A stretch of DNA of 64,000 nt from Streptomyces sp. FIT100 (GCF_024584805.1 NZ_CP075715.1:4704526-4768525), one strand, 5' to 3'; positions 42,049 through 51,333 are shown, counted from the stretch's first letter. Program-made: numbers and translations. Notes: generated by a model not told the origin, from the letters alone.

Positions 42049-42885
42049 ATGGTGCAGATCAAGACCCCCGAGCAGATCGCGAAGATGCGCGAGGCGGGAC
42101 TGGTCGTCGCCGCCATCCACGCGGCGACGCGCGAGGCGGCGATCCCGGGCGCCACCACCAGGGATCTGGACGAGGTCGCCCGCAAGGTGATCGCCGACCA
42201 CGGCGCCAAGTCGAACTTCCTCGGGTACGGCGGCTTCCCCGCCACGATCTGCACGTCCGTGAACGAGGTCGTCGTCCACGGCATCCCCGACGAGAAGACC
42301 GTCCTCAAGGACGGCGACATCATCTCCATCGACGCCGGCGCGGTAGTGGACGGCTGGCACGGCGACGCCGCGTACACGGCCTTCGTCGGCGACGGTCACG
42401 CCCCGGAGCTGCTGGAGCTTTCCCGGGTGACCGAGGAGTCCATGTGGGCCGGGATCGCCGCGATGAAGAACGGGAACCGGCTGGTCGACATCTCGCGCGC
42501 GATCGAGACGTTCATCCGCCGCCAGCCGAAGCCGGGCGGCGGCAAGTACGGGATCATCGAGGAGTACGGCGGCCACGGCATCGGCACCGAGATGCACATG
42601 GACCCCCACCTGCTGAACTACGTCTCCCGCAAGCGCGGCAAGGGCCCCAAGCTGGTCCCCGGCTTCTGCCTCGCCATCGAGCCGATGGTCTCGCTGGGCA
42701 CCCCGCACACCGAGGTCCTGGAGGACGAGTGGACCGTGATCACCCTCGACGGCACCTGGTCCTCGCACTGGGAGCACTCGGTGGCGCTCACGGAGGAGGG
42801 CCCGCTGGTCCTCACCGCAGTCGATGGCGGCAAGGCGAAGCTGGCGGAGCTGGGTGTCACGGCGGCGCCGGATCCCCTGGCCTGA
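42049..42885 (+). CDS. map: Type I methionine aminopeptidase
   Basis: 278 residues. Removes the initiator Met co-translationally. Metal ligands in place: ISIDAGAVVDGWHGDAA (two Asp), GHGIGTEMH (His), and two Glu in CLAIEPM and WEHSVALTEEG. The last 19 residues (from GGKAKLAEL) are in a 117-bp segment that is duplicated just downstream. ATG at 42049, with a GAAAGG motif 14-19 nt upstream. Confidence 0.97.
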   Translation: MVQIKTPEQIAKMREAGLVVAAIHAATREAAIPGATTRDLDEVARKVIADHGAKSNFLGYGGFPATICTSVNEVVVHGIPDEKTVLKDGDIISIDAGAVVDGWHGDAAYTAFVGDGHAPELLELSRVTEESMWAGIAAMKNGNRLVDISRAIETFIRRQPKPGGGKYGIIEEYGGHGIGTEMHMDPHLLNYVSRKRGKGPKLVPGFCLAIEPMVSLGTPHTEVLEDEWTVITLDGTWSSHWEHSVALTEEGPLVLTAVDGGKAKLAELGVTAAPDPLA

Positions 42886-43095
42886 GTCGACTCTGACGGA
42901 CGGAGTCCGGTGCAGCCGCTCGAAGCTTGTGAGGCGCCCCGGGCGCCGAGCCCGCGAGTGCGGCGTCGGGGATGGGTCGGCGGCAAGGCGAAGCCGGCGG
43001 AGCTGGGTGTCACGGCGGCGCCGGATCCCCTGGCCTGAGTCGACTCTGACGGACGGAGTCCGGCGCAGCCGCTCGAAGCTTGTGAGGCGCCCCGG
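42826..43095. repeat. 117-bp direct repeat spanning the map 3' end
   Basis: 42826-42942 and 42979-43095 match over 117 bp with two differences, at a 153-bp offset. The first copy is the map C-terminus, stop and 57 bp beyond. The second is a non-expressed copy encoding a cut-off GGKAKPAELGV... tail. Recent tandem duplication. Confidence 0.93.
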
Positions 43096-43289
43096 ATTCC
43101 CTGGTCGCCTGACCTTCGGGCGTCCGCCCCCCTGGCGTAACGATCATCCGTGGTGGGCAAACTTCTCGGATTCGTCTTTTCCAGGGGCCTGACGTAGACT
43201 GATGCGTCGGCTCTCGTGTACCCGTATGCCCGCTTGCGGTCAGATGGTGATCGGGAGCTGATCAAGGTAGCCGATTCGAAGGGCGAAGC

Positions 43290-43511
43290 GTGGCCAAGAA
43301 GCAAGGTGCCATCGAGATTGAGGGCACCGTGATCGAGTCTCTGCCGAACGCCATGTTCAAGGTGGAGCTCCAGAACGGTCACAAGGTCCTCGCGCACATC
43401 TCCGGCAAGATGCGGATGCACTACATCCGTATCCTCCCGGACGACCGGGTCGTCGTGGAGCTCTCTCCGTACGACCTGACGCGTGGCCGGATCGTCTACC
43501 GGTACAAGTAG
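43290..43511 (+). CDS. infA: Translation initiation factor IF-1
   Basis: 73 residues. S1-like OB-fold factor blocking the A site during initiation. MAKKQGAIEIEGTVIESLPN, FKVELQNGHKVLAHISGKMR, LSPYDLTRGRIVYRYK. GTG at 43290 follows GAAGGGCGAAG. A weak -10 TAGACT lies at 43195-43200. Followed by rpmJ. Confidence 0.98.
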   Translation: MAKKQGAIEIEGTVIESLPNAMFKVELQNGHKVLAHISGKMRMHYIRILPDDRVVVELSPYDLTRGRIVYRYK

Positions 43512-43571
43512 ATCTTGCCCTCGCCCCGCTCCCGTGGGGTGCTGGCACTGACCCGGAGAACCTCACATCCC

Positions 43572-43685
43572 ATGAAGGTCAAGCCGAGCGTCAAGAAGAT
43601 CTGCGACAAGTGCAAGGTGATCCGCCGTCACGGCCGGGTCATGGTCATCTGCGACAACCTGCGCCACAAGCAGCGCCAGGGCTGA
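43572..43685 (+). CDS. rpmJ: 50S ribosomal protein L36 (zinc form)
   Basis: 37 residues: MKVKPSVKKICDKCKVIRRH then GRVMVICDNLRHKQRQG. Zinc ligands Cys11, Cys14, Cys27 and His32, so the C+ form. Conserved infA-rpmJ-rpsM order. 60 bp after infA. Confidence 0.97.
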   Translation: MKVKPSVKKICDKCKVIRRHGRVMVICDNLRHKQRQG

Positions 43686-43884
43686 CGCACGACCTCCTGC
43701 ACTTCGCAGTTACTTCGCGCGACGCGAGCAAAACATGTAGATACGCAGAGCCCGCCCAGCCCGCAAGGGTCGGCGGCACCTCCGGCGGGGGCCGGAGACC
43801 CGGACGTACCACCTCACACATCGGTGGGGTCGGCGGCCGGGGGTGGTTCTGCGGAAGACCCCCGAACACCACAGGAGCCATTGA

Positions 43885-44265
43885 ATGGCACGCGTTTCCG
43901 GTGTTGACATCCCGCGCGACAAGCGTGTGGAGGTCGCACTCACCTACGTCTTCGGCATCGGCCGCACCCTGGCGAAGGAGACCCTCGCCGCGACCGGTGT
44001 GAACCCGAACACCCGCGTTCGTGACCTGGCCGAAGAGGACCTGGTCAAGATCCGCGAGTACGTGGACGCCAACCTCAAGACCGAGGGTGACCTCCGCCGT
44101 GAGGTCCAGGCCGACATCCGCCGCAAGGTGGAGATCGGCTGCTACCAGGGTCTGCGTCACCGCCGCGGTCTGCCGGTCCACGGCCAGCGCACCAGCACGA
44201 ACGCTCGTACCCGCAAGGGCCCGCGTCGCGCCATCGCCGGTAAGAAGAAGCCGGGCAAGAAGTAG
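43885..44265 (+). CDS. rpsM: 30S ribosomal protein S13
   Basis: 126 residues. Head protein bridging to 50S. MARVSGVDIPRDKRVEVALT YVFGIG and RHRRGLPVHGQRTSTNARTR, lysine-rich tail. ATG at 43885. The 199-bp gap upstream has no gene; a weak TTCGCG-18-TAGATA pair (43714-43743) might be a promoter. Confidence 0.98.
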   Translation: MARVSGVDIPRDKRVEVALTYVFGIGRTLAKETLAATGVNPNTRVRDLAEEDLVKIREYVDANLKTEGDLRREVQADIRRKVEIGCYQGLRHRRGLPVHGQRTSTNARTRKGPRRAIAGKKKPGKK

Positions 44266-44329
44266 TCCTCAGCAGGACGCTCACCAGCGGTCTTCGCTGT
44301 AGGACCGACCACCTCCACGGGAGAAATAC

Positions 44330-44734
44330 ATGCCCCCCAAGGGACGCCAGGGCGCTGCCAAGAAGGTGCGCCGCAAGGAAAAGAAGAACGTCGCTCACGG
44401 CCACGCGCACATCAAGAGCACGTTCAACAACACGATCGTGTCCATCACGGACCCGACCGGCAACGTGATCTCCTGGGCCTCCGCCGGCCACGTCGGCTTC
44501 AAGGGCTCGCGCAAGTCCACCCCCTTCGCCGCGCAGATGGCCGCCGAGTCGGCCGCCCGCCGCGCGCAGGAGCACGGCATGCGCAAGGTCGACGTCTTCG
44601 TCAAGGGTCCCGGCTCCGGCCGTGAGACCGCGATCCGCTCCCTCCAGGCCACCGGCCTCGAGGTCGGCTCGATCCAGGACGTCACCCCCACCCCGCACAA
44701 CGGCTGCCGCCCCCCGAAGCGCCGCCGCGTCTGA
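44330..44734 (+). CDS. rpsK: 30S ribosomal protein S11
   Basis: 134 residues. Platform protein near the E site. HGHAHIKSTFNNTIVSITDP and SIQDVTPTPHNGCRPPKRRR. rpsD, which follows S11 in many bacteria, is absent here, as usual for Streptomyces. Confidence 0.98.
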   Translation: MPPKGRQGAAKKVRRKEKKNVAHGHAHIKSTFNNTIVSITDPTGNVISWASAGHVGFKGSRKSTPFAAQMAAESAARRAQEHGMRKVDVFVKGPGSGRETAIRSLQATGLEVGSIQDVTPTPHNGCRPPKRRRV

Positions 44735-44751
44735 CCCTGCAAGGGCTTCTT

Positions 44752-44785
44752 CGGGCGGTACGGCTCTCCGGGGCCGTGCCGCCCG
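44752..44785 (+). terminator. Hairpin between rpsK and rpoA
   Basis: CGGGCGGTACGGC/GCCGTGCCGCCCG, 13-bp stem with one wobble and an 8-nt loop. Probably attenuates read-through to rpoA. Confidence 0.7.
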
Positions 44786-44847
44786 TACCCTTGTCGGTAT
44801 CCGAGGGCGTCAAATAGCGGGCGCCCACGACTGAAGGAACAAAAGAC

Positions 44848-45870
44848 ATGCTGATCGCTCAGCGTCCCTCGCTGACCGAAGAGGTCGTCGACGAGTACCG
44901 CTCCCGGTTCGTGATCGAGCCGCTGGAGCCGGGCTTCGGCTACACCCTCGGCAACTCGCTCCGCCGTACGCTCCTCTCCTCGATCCCGGGCGCCGCTGTC
45001 ACGTCCATCCGGATCGACGGTGTCCTGCACGAGTTCACCACCGTGCCGGGCGTCAAGGAGGACGTCACCGACCTCATCCTGAACATCAAGCAGCTGGTCG
45101 TCTCCTCGGAGCACGACGAGCCGGTCGTGATGTACCTGCGCAAGCAGGGCCCGGGTCTGGTCACCGCCGCCGACATCGCGCCCCCGGCCGGTGTCGAGGT
45201 CCACAACCCCGACCTCGTCCTGGCCACGCTCAACGGCAAGGGCAAGCTGGAGATGGAGCTGACCGTCGAGCGCGGTCGCGGCTACGTCTCCGCCGTGCAG
45301 AACAAGCAGGTGGGCCAGGAGATCGGCCGTATCCCGGTCGACTCCATCTACTCGCCGGTGCTCAAGGTCACGTACAAGGTCGAGGCGACCCGAGTCGAGC
45401 AGCGCACCGACTTCGACAAGCTGATCGTCGACGTCGAGACCAAGCAGGCCATGCGTCCGCGCGACGCCATGGCGTCGGCCGGCAAGACCCTGGTCGAGCT
45501 GTTCGGTCTGGCCCGCGAGCTCAACATCGACGCCGAGGGCATCGACATGGGCCCGTCCCCGACGGACGCCGCCCTTGCTGCCGACCTGGCGCTGCCGATC
45601 GAGGAGCTGGAGCTCACGGTCCGCTCGTACAACTGCCTCAAGCGCGAGGGCATCCACTCCGTGGGTGAGCTCGTCGCCCGCTCCGAGGCCGACCTGCTCG
45701 ACATCCGCAACTTCGGTGCGAAGTCGATCGACGAGGTCAAGGCGAAGCTGGCCGGCATGGGCCTGGCCCTCAAGGACAGCCCGCCCGGATTCGACCCGAC
45801 CGCCGCCGCGGACGCCTTCGGCGCCGACGACGACGCGGACGCGGGCTTCGTCGAGACCGAGCAGTACTAA
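44848..45870 (+). CDS. rpoA: DNA-directed RNA polymerase subunit alpha
   Basis: 340 residues. N-terminal dimerisation domain with GFGYTLGNSLRRTLLSSIPG, linker near residue 235, and C-terminal domain with ELTVRSYNCLKREGIHSVGE and the UP-element/activator contact helix NFGAKSIDEVKAKL. Acidic C-terminal tail. ATG at 44848, with AAGGAAC upstream. Confidence 0.99.
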   Translation: MLIAQRPSLTEEVVDEYRSRFVIEPLEPGFGYTLGNSLRRTLLSSIPGAAVTSIRIDGVLHEFTTVPGVKEDVTDLILNIKQLVVSSEHDEPVVMYLRKQGPGLVTAADIAPPAGVEVHNPDLVLATLNGKGKLEMELTVERGRGYVSAVQNKQVGQEIGRIPVDSIYSPVLKVTYKVEATRVEQRTDFDKLIVDVETKQAMRPRDAMASAGKTLVELFGLARELNIDAEGIDMGPSPTDAALAADLALPIEELELTVRSYNCLKREGIHSVGELVARSEADLLDIRNFGAKSIDEVKAKLAGMGLALKDSPPGFDPTAAADAFGADDDADAGFVETEQY

Positions 45871-45876
45871 GAGAAT

Positions 45877-45913
45877 TACGGGGGTGCGGGCTCCTTGCCC
45901 GCACTTCCCGTAC
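45877..45913 (+). terminator. Hairpin between rpoA and rplQ
   Basis: GTGCGGG-CTCCTTG-CCCGCAC inner stem with outer TACGGG/CCCGTA. Likely attenuator between two co-transcribed genes. Confidence 0.65.
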
Positions 45914-45989
45914 CCCCCTCCCGCGACCGCGGCGAGGGAACTGACACCGGTACCTGACACGGCCGGTGCAGCACTCAAGGAGAAGAACC

Positions 45990-46508
45990 ATGCCGAAGCC
46001 CGCCAAGGGTGCCCGTCTGGGCGGCAGCGCCGCGCACGAGAAGCTGCTTCTCGCGAACCTCGCGAAGTCGCTGTTCGAGCACGGCCGCATCACCACGACC
46101 GAGGCCAAGGCCCGCCGCCTGCGCCCGGTCGCGGAGCGTCTGATCACGAAGGCGAAGAAGGGCGACATCCACAACCGTCGCCTGGTGCTGCAGACGATCA
46201 CGGACAAGGGCATCGTCCACACGCTCTTCACCGAGATCGCCCCGCGCTACGCCGAGCGTCCGGGTGGCTACACCCGGATCACGAAGATCGGCAACCGTCG
46301 TGGTGACAACGCCCCGATGGCCGTGATCGAGCTCGTCGAGGGCGAGATCGCGAAGAAGGCGACCGTCGCCGAGGCCGAGGCCGCCACCAAGCGTGCGGTC
46401 AAGGAGGCCGAGGAGGCCAAGGTCGAGGAGACCAAGGCCGAGGACGCCGCCGAGGCTCCGGCCGCTCCGGCTGAGTCCGCCGAGTCCGCCGAGGATTCGG
46501 CCAAGTAG
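45990..46508 (+). CDS. rplQ: 50S ribosomal protein L17
   Basis: 172 residues. Core MPKPAKGARLGGSAAHEKLL and ITTTEAKARRLRPVAERLIT; the last ~55 residues are an Ala/Glu-rich tail, a common actinomycete extension. ATG at 45990 follows AAGGAGAAGAACC. Last ribosomal gene of the cluster; terminator follows. Confidence 0.97.
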   Translation: MPKPAKGARLGGSAAHEKLLLANLAKSLFEHGRITTTEAKARRLRPVAERLITKAKKGDIHNRRLVLQTITDKGIVHTLFTEIAPRYAERPGGYTRITKIGNRRGDNAPMAVIELVEGEIAKKATVAEAEAATKRAVKEAEEAKVEETKAEDAAEAPAAPAESAESAEDSAK

Positions 46509-46544
46509 GCACAGCGAAGGACGCCTGAGCGTTCTGAGGCCGTA

Positions 46545-46581
46545 GAACGGGCCCGTTCCCCTCGTGGGGGCGGGCCCGTTC
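46545..46581 (+). terminator. Terminator after rplQ
   Basis: GAACGGGCCCG/CGGGCCCGTTC outer stem with inner CCCC/GGGG. Ends 20 bp before truA. Confidence 0.88.
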
Positions 46582-46601
46582 CGCTTGAGAGGATGTGACA
46601 C

Positions 46602-47444
46602 GTGAGCGACGACGTGAAGCCCGGCTGCGTACGGGTGCGACTGGATCTGTCCTACGACGGCAAGGACTTCTCCGGCTGGGCCCGTCAGACCCGCGGACAG
46701 CGGACCGTGCAGGGTGAGATCGAGGACGCGATCCGTACGGTGACCCGGTCGTCCGAGACGTACGAGCTGACCGTCGCCGGCCGCACGGACGCCGGTGTGC
46801 ACGCGCGCGGGCAGGTCGCCCATGTGGATCTGCCCGTCGCGCTGTGGGAGGAGCACCGCGAGAAGCTGCTGAAGCGGCTCGCCGGGCGGCTGCCGAAGGA
46901 CGTGCGGGTGTGGGCCCTCAGGGAGGCGCCGGCGGGGTTCAACGCCCGGTTCGCCGCCGTGTGGCGGCGCTACGTCTACCGGGTCGGCGATCAGCCCGGG
47001 GGCGTGGACCCGCTGTTGCGGGGCCATGTGCTCTGGCACGACTGGGAGTTGGACGTCGCCGCGATGGACGCCGCCGCCAAGTCCCTGGTGGGGGAGCATG
47101 ACTTCGCGGCGTATGCGAAGAAGCGCGAGGGAGCGACGACGATCCGCGAGATCCTCGACTTCGGGGTGCGCCGGCAGGCCGAAGGCATCGTCGAGATCGA
47201 GGTCCGCGCCGACGCCTTCTGCCACAACCAGGTGCGCGCGATGGTCGGTGCGCTGCTGTTCGTGGGCGACGGGCACCGGGGTGTGGAGTGGCCGCGGAAG
47301 GTCCTCGACGCCCGTGTGCGTGACAGCGCCGTGCATGTGGTCCGGCCGCACGGGCTGACGCTCGAGGAGGTCGCCTACCCGGCGGACGAGCTGCTGGCGG
47401 AGCGGCAGCAGCAGGCCCGGCGGGTGCGGGGGCCGGTGCACTGA
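46602..47444 (+). CDS. truA: tRNA pseudouridine synthase A
   Basis: 280 residues. Makes pseudouridine 38-40 in tRNA anticodon stems. Catalytic aspartate in AGRTDAGVHARGQVAHVD; RLDLSYDGKDFSGWARQ near the start and FCHNQVRAMVGALL later. GTG at 46602. Conserved position downstream of rplQ. Confidence 0.97.
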   Translation: MSDDVKPGCVRVRLDLSYDGKDFSGWARQTRGQRTVQGEIEDAIRTVTRSSETYELTVAGRTDAGVHARGQVAHVDLPVALWEEHREKLLKRLAGRLPKDVRVWALREAPAGFNARFAAVWRRYVYRVGDQPGGVDPLLRGHVLWHDWELDVAAMDAAAKSLVGEHDFAAYAKKREGATTIREILDFGVRRQAEGIVEIEVRADAFCHNQVRAMVGALLFVGDGHRGVEWPRKVLDARVRDSAVHVVRPHGLTLEEVAYPADELLAERQQQARRVRGPVH

Positions 47445-47572
47445 CAGGGGGCCCGGTGCTCCTCGGCGCCCCGGCGACCCGGTGTCCCGGCGACCTGGCG
47501 CTCCGGCTTCGGCAACTCGGGGAGGCCGACGGCGACGGTGCCGGCGGTACTCCTCCAAGGCCAGGTCGTCCG

Positions 47573-48457
47573 TCAGCCGCCGGTGGCGGGCGCGGTGGCT
47601 GCTGCCGACGCCTGCATCTCGCCGCGGGCGACGATCTGGCGGAACGTGAACTCGGCGAGGTCGTCGCCCGGCTGGAACGCCTTGCTGTCGCCCTTGGTGA
47701 CCGACTTCCCGTCGAGGTGGCCGGTGGTGGTGAAGTAGGCGTACCGGCCGTAGGAGTTGCCGACGAAGCGGCAGACCGGGCCGCCCTTGCAGAAGCCCGC
47801 GACGCCGGAGCCGGAGAGCGGGGCGACGCTCCTGACCGTCTGCTTGACGGCGGCCTGGGCCTGGGCCTCGGTGGGGAAGACCGCGACACCGATCGTGACG
47901 GCCACGCCGGCGCGGGTGTACGTGGCCCGGATCACCTGGTCGCAGCCGTGGGAGGTGAGGGCGGCGCCGAGTGCCCCCTGGGTGACCGAGGCGCAGCTGG
48001 TGGTGCGGGCGGTCGGGCCCTTGGCGTACACCCTGTCGCCCATGGTCAGCTTCTTGCCCGGGAAGAGGGTGTCGGCGCTGAGCGGTGCCTTGTCCTTCTT
48101 CTCACTGGAGATGAAGTCCTTGGGGTCGGGCGGGGGCGGCGGCGCTACCGACGAGAAGGACGGCTCGGGCCGGTTCGTCTCGTCCGGCAGGTCGGGGGCG
48201 GTCGGCAGCTCACTGGCGTTCTTGCCGGAGGAGTTCGCGTCGTTCGTGAAGACGACGGCGGTGGCCACGATCGCGGCGACCGCGGCGGTCGTGAGCGCTC
48301 CCGCGATGATCAGCAGCCACCGCTTGCGGCGCGTCCGCGAGGCCGAGGCGTCGGCGAGCGCGGCCCAGTCGGGCGTCTGCGACGATGATGAGTGCCGTGA
48401 CTGCTGTCCGTACGGCTCCTGCGGCTCCTGCGGCCACTGCGGTCCCCCAAAACTCAT
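47573..48457 (-). CDS. Membrane-anchored hypothetical protein
   Basis: 294 residues; family not recognised. A Gln/Pro-rich cytoplasmic N-terminus, one transmembrane helix (RRKRWLLIIAGALTTAAVAA IVATAVVF), then a Pro/Ser linker and an extracytoplasmic domain with four cysteines (SCASVTQG, HGCDQVI, FCKGG, PVCRF) that could form two disulfides. ATG at 48457, with TAGGAT ending 7 nt upstream, suggests a leaderless transcript. It is convergent with truA and divergent from rplM, a conserved Streptomyces neighbour. Confidence 0.8.
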   Translation of the reverse strand: MSFGGPQWPQEPQEPYGQQSRHSSSSQTPDWAALADASASRTRRKRWLLIIAGALTTAAVAAIVATAVVFTNDANSSGKNASELPTAPDLPDETNRPEPSFSSVAPPPPPDPKDFISSEKKDKAPLSADTLFPGKKLTMGDRVYAKGPTARTTSCASVTQGALGAALTSHGCDQVIRATYTRAGVAVTIGVAVFPTEAQAQAAVKQTVRSVAPLSGSGVAGFCKGGPVCRFVGNSYGRYAYFTTTGHLDGKSVTKGDSKAFQPGDDLAEFTFRQIVARGEMQASAAATAPATGG

Positions 48458-48537
48458 GCCGCGCATCCTAGGCCCTATGAGAGGGCGGCGTGACGGGCGC
48501 GGGGGGCCGGGCGCCGGCAGGGGTGTGCTGGGGCGTT

Positions 48538-48567
48538 TTGACCCGTACGGCAAGGCCCGGGTAAGCT
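48538..48567 (+). promoter_or_regulatory. Probable rplM-rpsI promoter
   Basis: TTGACC (48538-48543), 18-bp spacer, TAAGCT (48562-48567). Leaves a leader of about 170 nt before rplM. Confidence 0.65.
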
Positions 48568-48746
48568 ACTGGTTCGTTATGCGTACTGGCTTGCTCGATC
48601 TCACGTGAGAGCCGTTACGCCGGTCCACCGGGCCGATGACCAGCGACCAGCACTCGGTTTGCGTCACCGATGTGCGGTCATGGCTGTCGTGATCGTCCGT
48701 GGTGGCCTTGTCAGGACCCACTCACGAAAAAGCGAAGGCTACGACC

Positions 48747-49190
48747 GTGCGTACGTACAGCCCCAAGCCCGGCGATGTAACGCGCCAGTGGCACGTCATC
48801 GATGCTCAGGACGTCGTCCTGGGCCGACTGGCGAGCACTGCCGCCACTCTCCTGCGCGGCAAGCACAAGCCGATCTACGCGCCCCACGTGGACGCCGGTG
48901 ACTTCGTCGTCATCATCAACGCCGACAAGGTGCACCTGTCCGGCAACAAGCGGACCCAGAAGATGGCGTACCGCCACTCCGGCTACCCGGGTGGTCTGCG
49001 CTCCGTCCGTTACGACGAGCTCCTCGACAAGAACCCCGAGAAGGCCGTCGAGAAGGCCGTCAAGGGCATGCTCCCCAAGAACACCCTCGGCCGTCAGATG
49101 CTCTCGAAGCTGAAGGTCTACGCGGGCGAGAACCACCCGCACGCTGCCCAGCAGCCGGTTCCGTTCGAGATCACCCAGGTCGCGCAGTAA
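48747..49190 (+). CDS. rplM: 50S ribosomal protein L13
   Basis: 147 residues. Early 50S assembly protein. MRTYSPKPGDVTRQWHVIDA, GRLASTAATLLRGKHKPIYA, SGYPGGLRSVRYDELL. GTG at 48747; upstream in-frame codons are leader. Operon with rpsI. Confidence 0.97.
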   Translation: MRTYSPKPGDVTRQWHVIDAQDVVLGRLASTAATLLRGKHKPIYAPHVDAGDFVVIINADKVHLSGNKRTQKMAYRHSGYPGGLRSVRYDELLDKNPEKAVEKAVKGMLPKNTLGRQMLSKLKVYAGENHPHAAQQPVPFEITQVAQ

Positions 49191-49231
49191 GTCCGGCCAC
49201 CCCCTAAGACGAAGAGAATCTGAGGAGCATC

Positions 49232-49750
49232 GTGGCCGAGACCACCACCGAGACCCCGCTCGAGGGCGAAGAGACCTACGCCGAGGTCACCACCTTCGAG
49301 TCCGAGACCCCCGTCGAGGGCGAGTACACGAGCGAGTCGCTCGCGTCCCGCTTCGGCGAGCCCCAGCCGGCCGCCGGCCTGGGTCGTCGCAAGAACGCTA
49401 TCGCCCGCGTCCGGATCGTCCCGGGCACCGGCAAGTGGAAGATCAACGGTCGCACCCTTGAGGACTACTTCCCCAACAAGGTGCACCAGCAGGAAGTCAA
49501 CGAGCCCTTCAAGGTGCTCGAGCTCGACGGCCGCTACGACGTCATCGCCCGCATCGCGGGTGGCGGTGTCTCCGGCCAGGCCGGCGCCCTGCGCCTCGGC
49601 GTGGCCCGCGCGCTGAACGAGGCGGACGTGGACAACAACCGCGGCCCGCTGAAGAAGGCCGGCTTCCTGAGCCGCGACGACCGTGCGGTCGAGCGCAAGA
49701 AGGCCGGTCTGAAGAAGGCCCGCAAGGCCCCGCAGTACAGCAAGCGCTAA
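49232..49750 (+). CDS. rpsI: 30S ribosomal protein S9
   Basis: 172 residues. C-terminal tail contacts P-site tRNA. An acidic Thr/Glu-rich N-terminal extension of about 45 residues precedes GLGRRKNAIARVRIVPGTGK; signature GGGVSGQAGALRLGVARAL; tail KKARKAPQYSKR. GTG at 49232. Confidence 0.97.
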   Translation: MAETTTETPLEGEETYAEVTTFESETPVEGEYTSESLASRFGEPQPAAGLGRRKNAIARVRIVPGTGKWKINGRTLEDYFPNKVHQQEVNEPFKVLELDGRYDVIARIAGGGVSGQAGALRLGVARALNEADVDNNRGPLKKAGFLSRDDRAVERKKAGLKKARKAPQYSKR

Positions 49751-49783
49751 ATCGCCTGCTGTCCTGTCTTCAGGGCATGCGTT

Positions 49784-49814
49784 CGCCCCGGTGGCACTCC
49801 GTGCTGCCGGGGCG
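49784..49814 (+). terminator. Terminator after rpsI
   Basis: CGCCCCGG...CCGGGGCG with inner GGCAC/GTGCT, 14-bp stem with two wobbles, followed by TTTCCC. Confidence 0.85.
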
Positions 49815-49918
49815 TTTCCCTATACCAGGGGATGGTGCCCGGGGCGATCCCCCGGGCGTACAACGGCACGAAGGCCCTCGGGGGCCCCTCGTTTTCGGAG
49901 CATTTTCGGAGGACACCA

Positions 49919-51277
49919 GTGGGACGACTCTTCGGCACGGACGGTGTGCGCGGTGTCGCCAACGCGGATCTGACGGCGGAGCTCGCGCTCGGTCTGTCGG
50001 TCGCCGCGGCGCACGTACTCGCCGAGGCGGGCACGTTTGAGGGCCATCGGCCGACGGCGGTGGTCGGGCGTGATCCCCGCGCATCCGGAGAGTTCCTGGA
50101 GTCCGCCGTCGTGGCGGGTCTCGCGAGCGCGGGCGTGGACGTCCTGCGCGTCGGTGTGCTGCCCACCCCCGCGGTGGCGTACCTCACCGGCGCGCTGGGC
50201 GCCGACCTCGGCGTGATGCTGTCCGCGAGCCACAACGCCATGCCCGACAACGGGATCAAGTTCTTCGCGCGCGGCGGCCACAAGCTCGCGGACGAGCTGG
50301 AGGACCGGATCGAGGCCGTCTACGAGGAGCACCGCACCGGCGCGCCCTGGGACCGTCCGACGGGTGCCGGCGTCGGCCGAGTGCACGACTACGACGAGGG
50401 CTTCGACAAGTACGTCGCCCATCTGATCGCGGTCCTGCCGAACCGGCTCGACGGGCTCAAGGTCGTCCTCGACGAGGCGCACGGCGCCGCGGCCCGGGTC
50501 TCGCCCGAGGCGTTCGCGCGAGCCGGGGCGGAGGTCGTCACGATCGGCGCCGAGCCGGACGGCCTCAACATCAACGACAACTGCGGCTCCACCCACCTGG
50601 ACCTGCTCAAGGCCGCGGTCGTCGACCACCAGGCCGACTTCGGCATCGCCCACGACGGCGACGCCGACCGCTGCCTCGCCGTGGACGCGGCGGGCAACGA
50701 GGTCGACGGCGACCAGATCCTGGCCGTGCTGGCCCTGGCCATGCGCGAGGCGGGCACGCTGCGCGGGGACACGGTCGTGGCGACCGTCATGTCGAACCTC
50801 GGCTTCAAGCTGGCCATGGAGCGCGAGGGTGTGGCGCTCGTGCAGACCGCGGTCGGCGACCGGTACGTCCTGGAGTCGATGAAGGAGCACGGCTTCGCGC
50901 TGGGCGGCGAGCAGTCCGGCCATGTGATCGTGCTGGACCACGCGACGACGGGTGACGGGACGCTCACCGGTCTGATGCTGGCGGCACGGGTCGTGGCGAC
51001 GGGACGCTCGCTGGCCGACCTCGCCTCCGTGATGGACCGGCTTCCGCAGGTCCTGATCAACGTCCCCGACGTGGACAGGGCGAGGGTGTCGACGTCGGCG
51101 GAGCTGGCGACGGCGGTCGCCGACGCGGAGCAGGAGCTCGGTGCCACGGGCCGGGTGCTGCTGCGCCCGTCCGGTACGGAGCCTCTCGTGCGCGTCATGG
51201 TCGAGGCCGCGGACATCGAGCAGGCCCGCTCGGTGGCCGGCCGCCTGGCCGACGCGGTGAAGTCGGCACTGGGCTAG
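49919..51277 (+). CDS. glmM: Phosphoglucosamine mutase
   Basis: 452 residues. Glucosamine-6-P to glucosamine-1-P for UDP-GlcNAc. Catalytic phosphoserine loop MLSASHNAMPDNGIKFF, metal loop DGDADRC, sugar-binding GEQSGH, phosphate loop RPSGTEPLVRVMVE. GTG at 49919 (VGRLFGTDGVRG) follows CGGAGGACACCA. glmS, the preceding step, lies 3.7 kb downstream. Confidence 0.97.
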   Translation: MGRLFGTDGVRGVANADLTAELALGLSVAAAHVLAEAGTFEGHRPTAVVGRDPRASGEFLESAVVAGLASAGVDVLRVGVLPTPAVAYLTGALGADLGVMLSASHNAMPDNGIKFFARGGHKLADELEDRIEAVYEEHRTGAPWDRPTGAGVGRVHDYDEGFDKYVAHLIAVLPNRLDGLKVVLDEAHGAAARVSPEAFARAGAEVVTIGAEPDGLNINDNCGSTHLDLLKAAVVDHQADFGIAHDGDADRCLAVDAAGNEVDGDQILAVLALAMREAGTLRGDTVVATVMSNLGFKLAMEREGVALVQTAVGDRYVLESMKEHGFALGGEQSGHVIVLDHATTGDGTLTGLMLAARVVATGRSLADLASVMDRLPQVLINVPDVDRARVSTSAELATAVADAEQELGATGRVLLRPSGTEPLVRVMVEAADIEQARSVAGRLADAVKSALG

Positions 51278-51316
51278 GCGCTGGGCCAGGAAAACCAGGC
51301 ACCGGGCCGGCAGACC

Positions 51317-51333
51317 GTCGGCCCTGGGCCGAC
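51317..51333 (+). terminator. Small hairpin after glmM
   Basis: GTCGGCCCTGGGCCGAC, a near-perfect inverted repeat with little loop; weak terminator candidate in the 140-bp gap. Confidence 0.45.

Noticed and set aside
44735..44847. rpsD between rpsK and rpoA
   Set aside because: Only a 113-bp hairpin-containing spacer is present; S4 must be encoded elsewhere.
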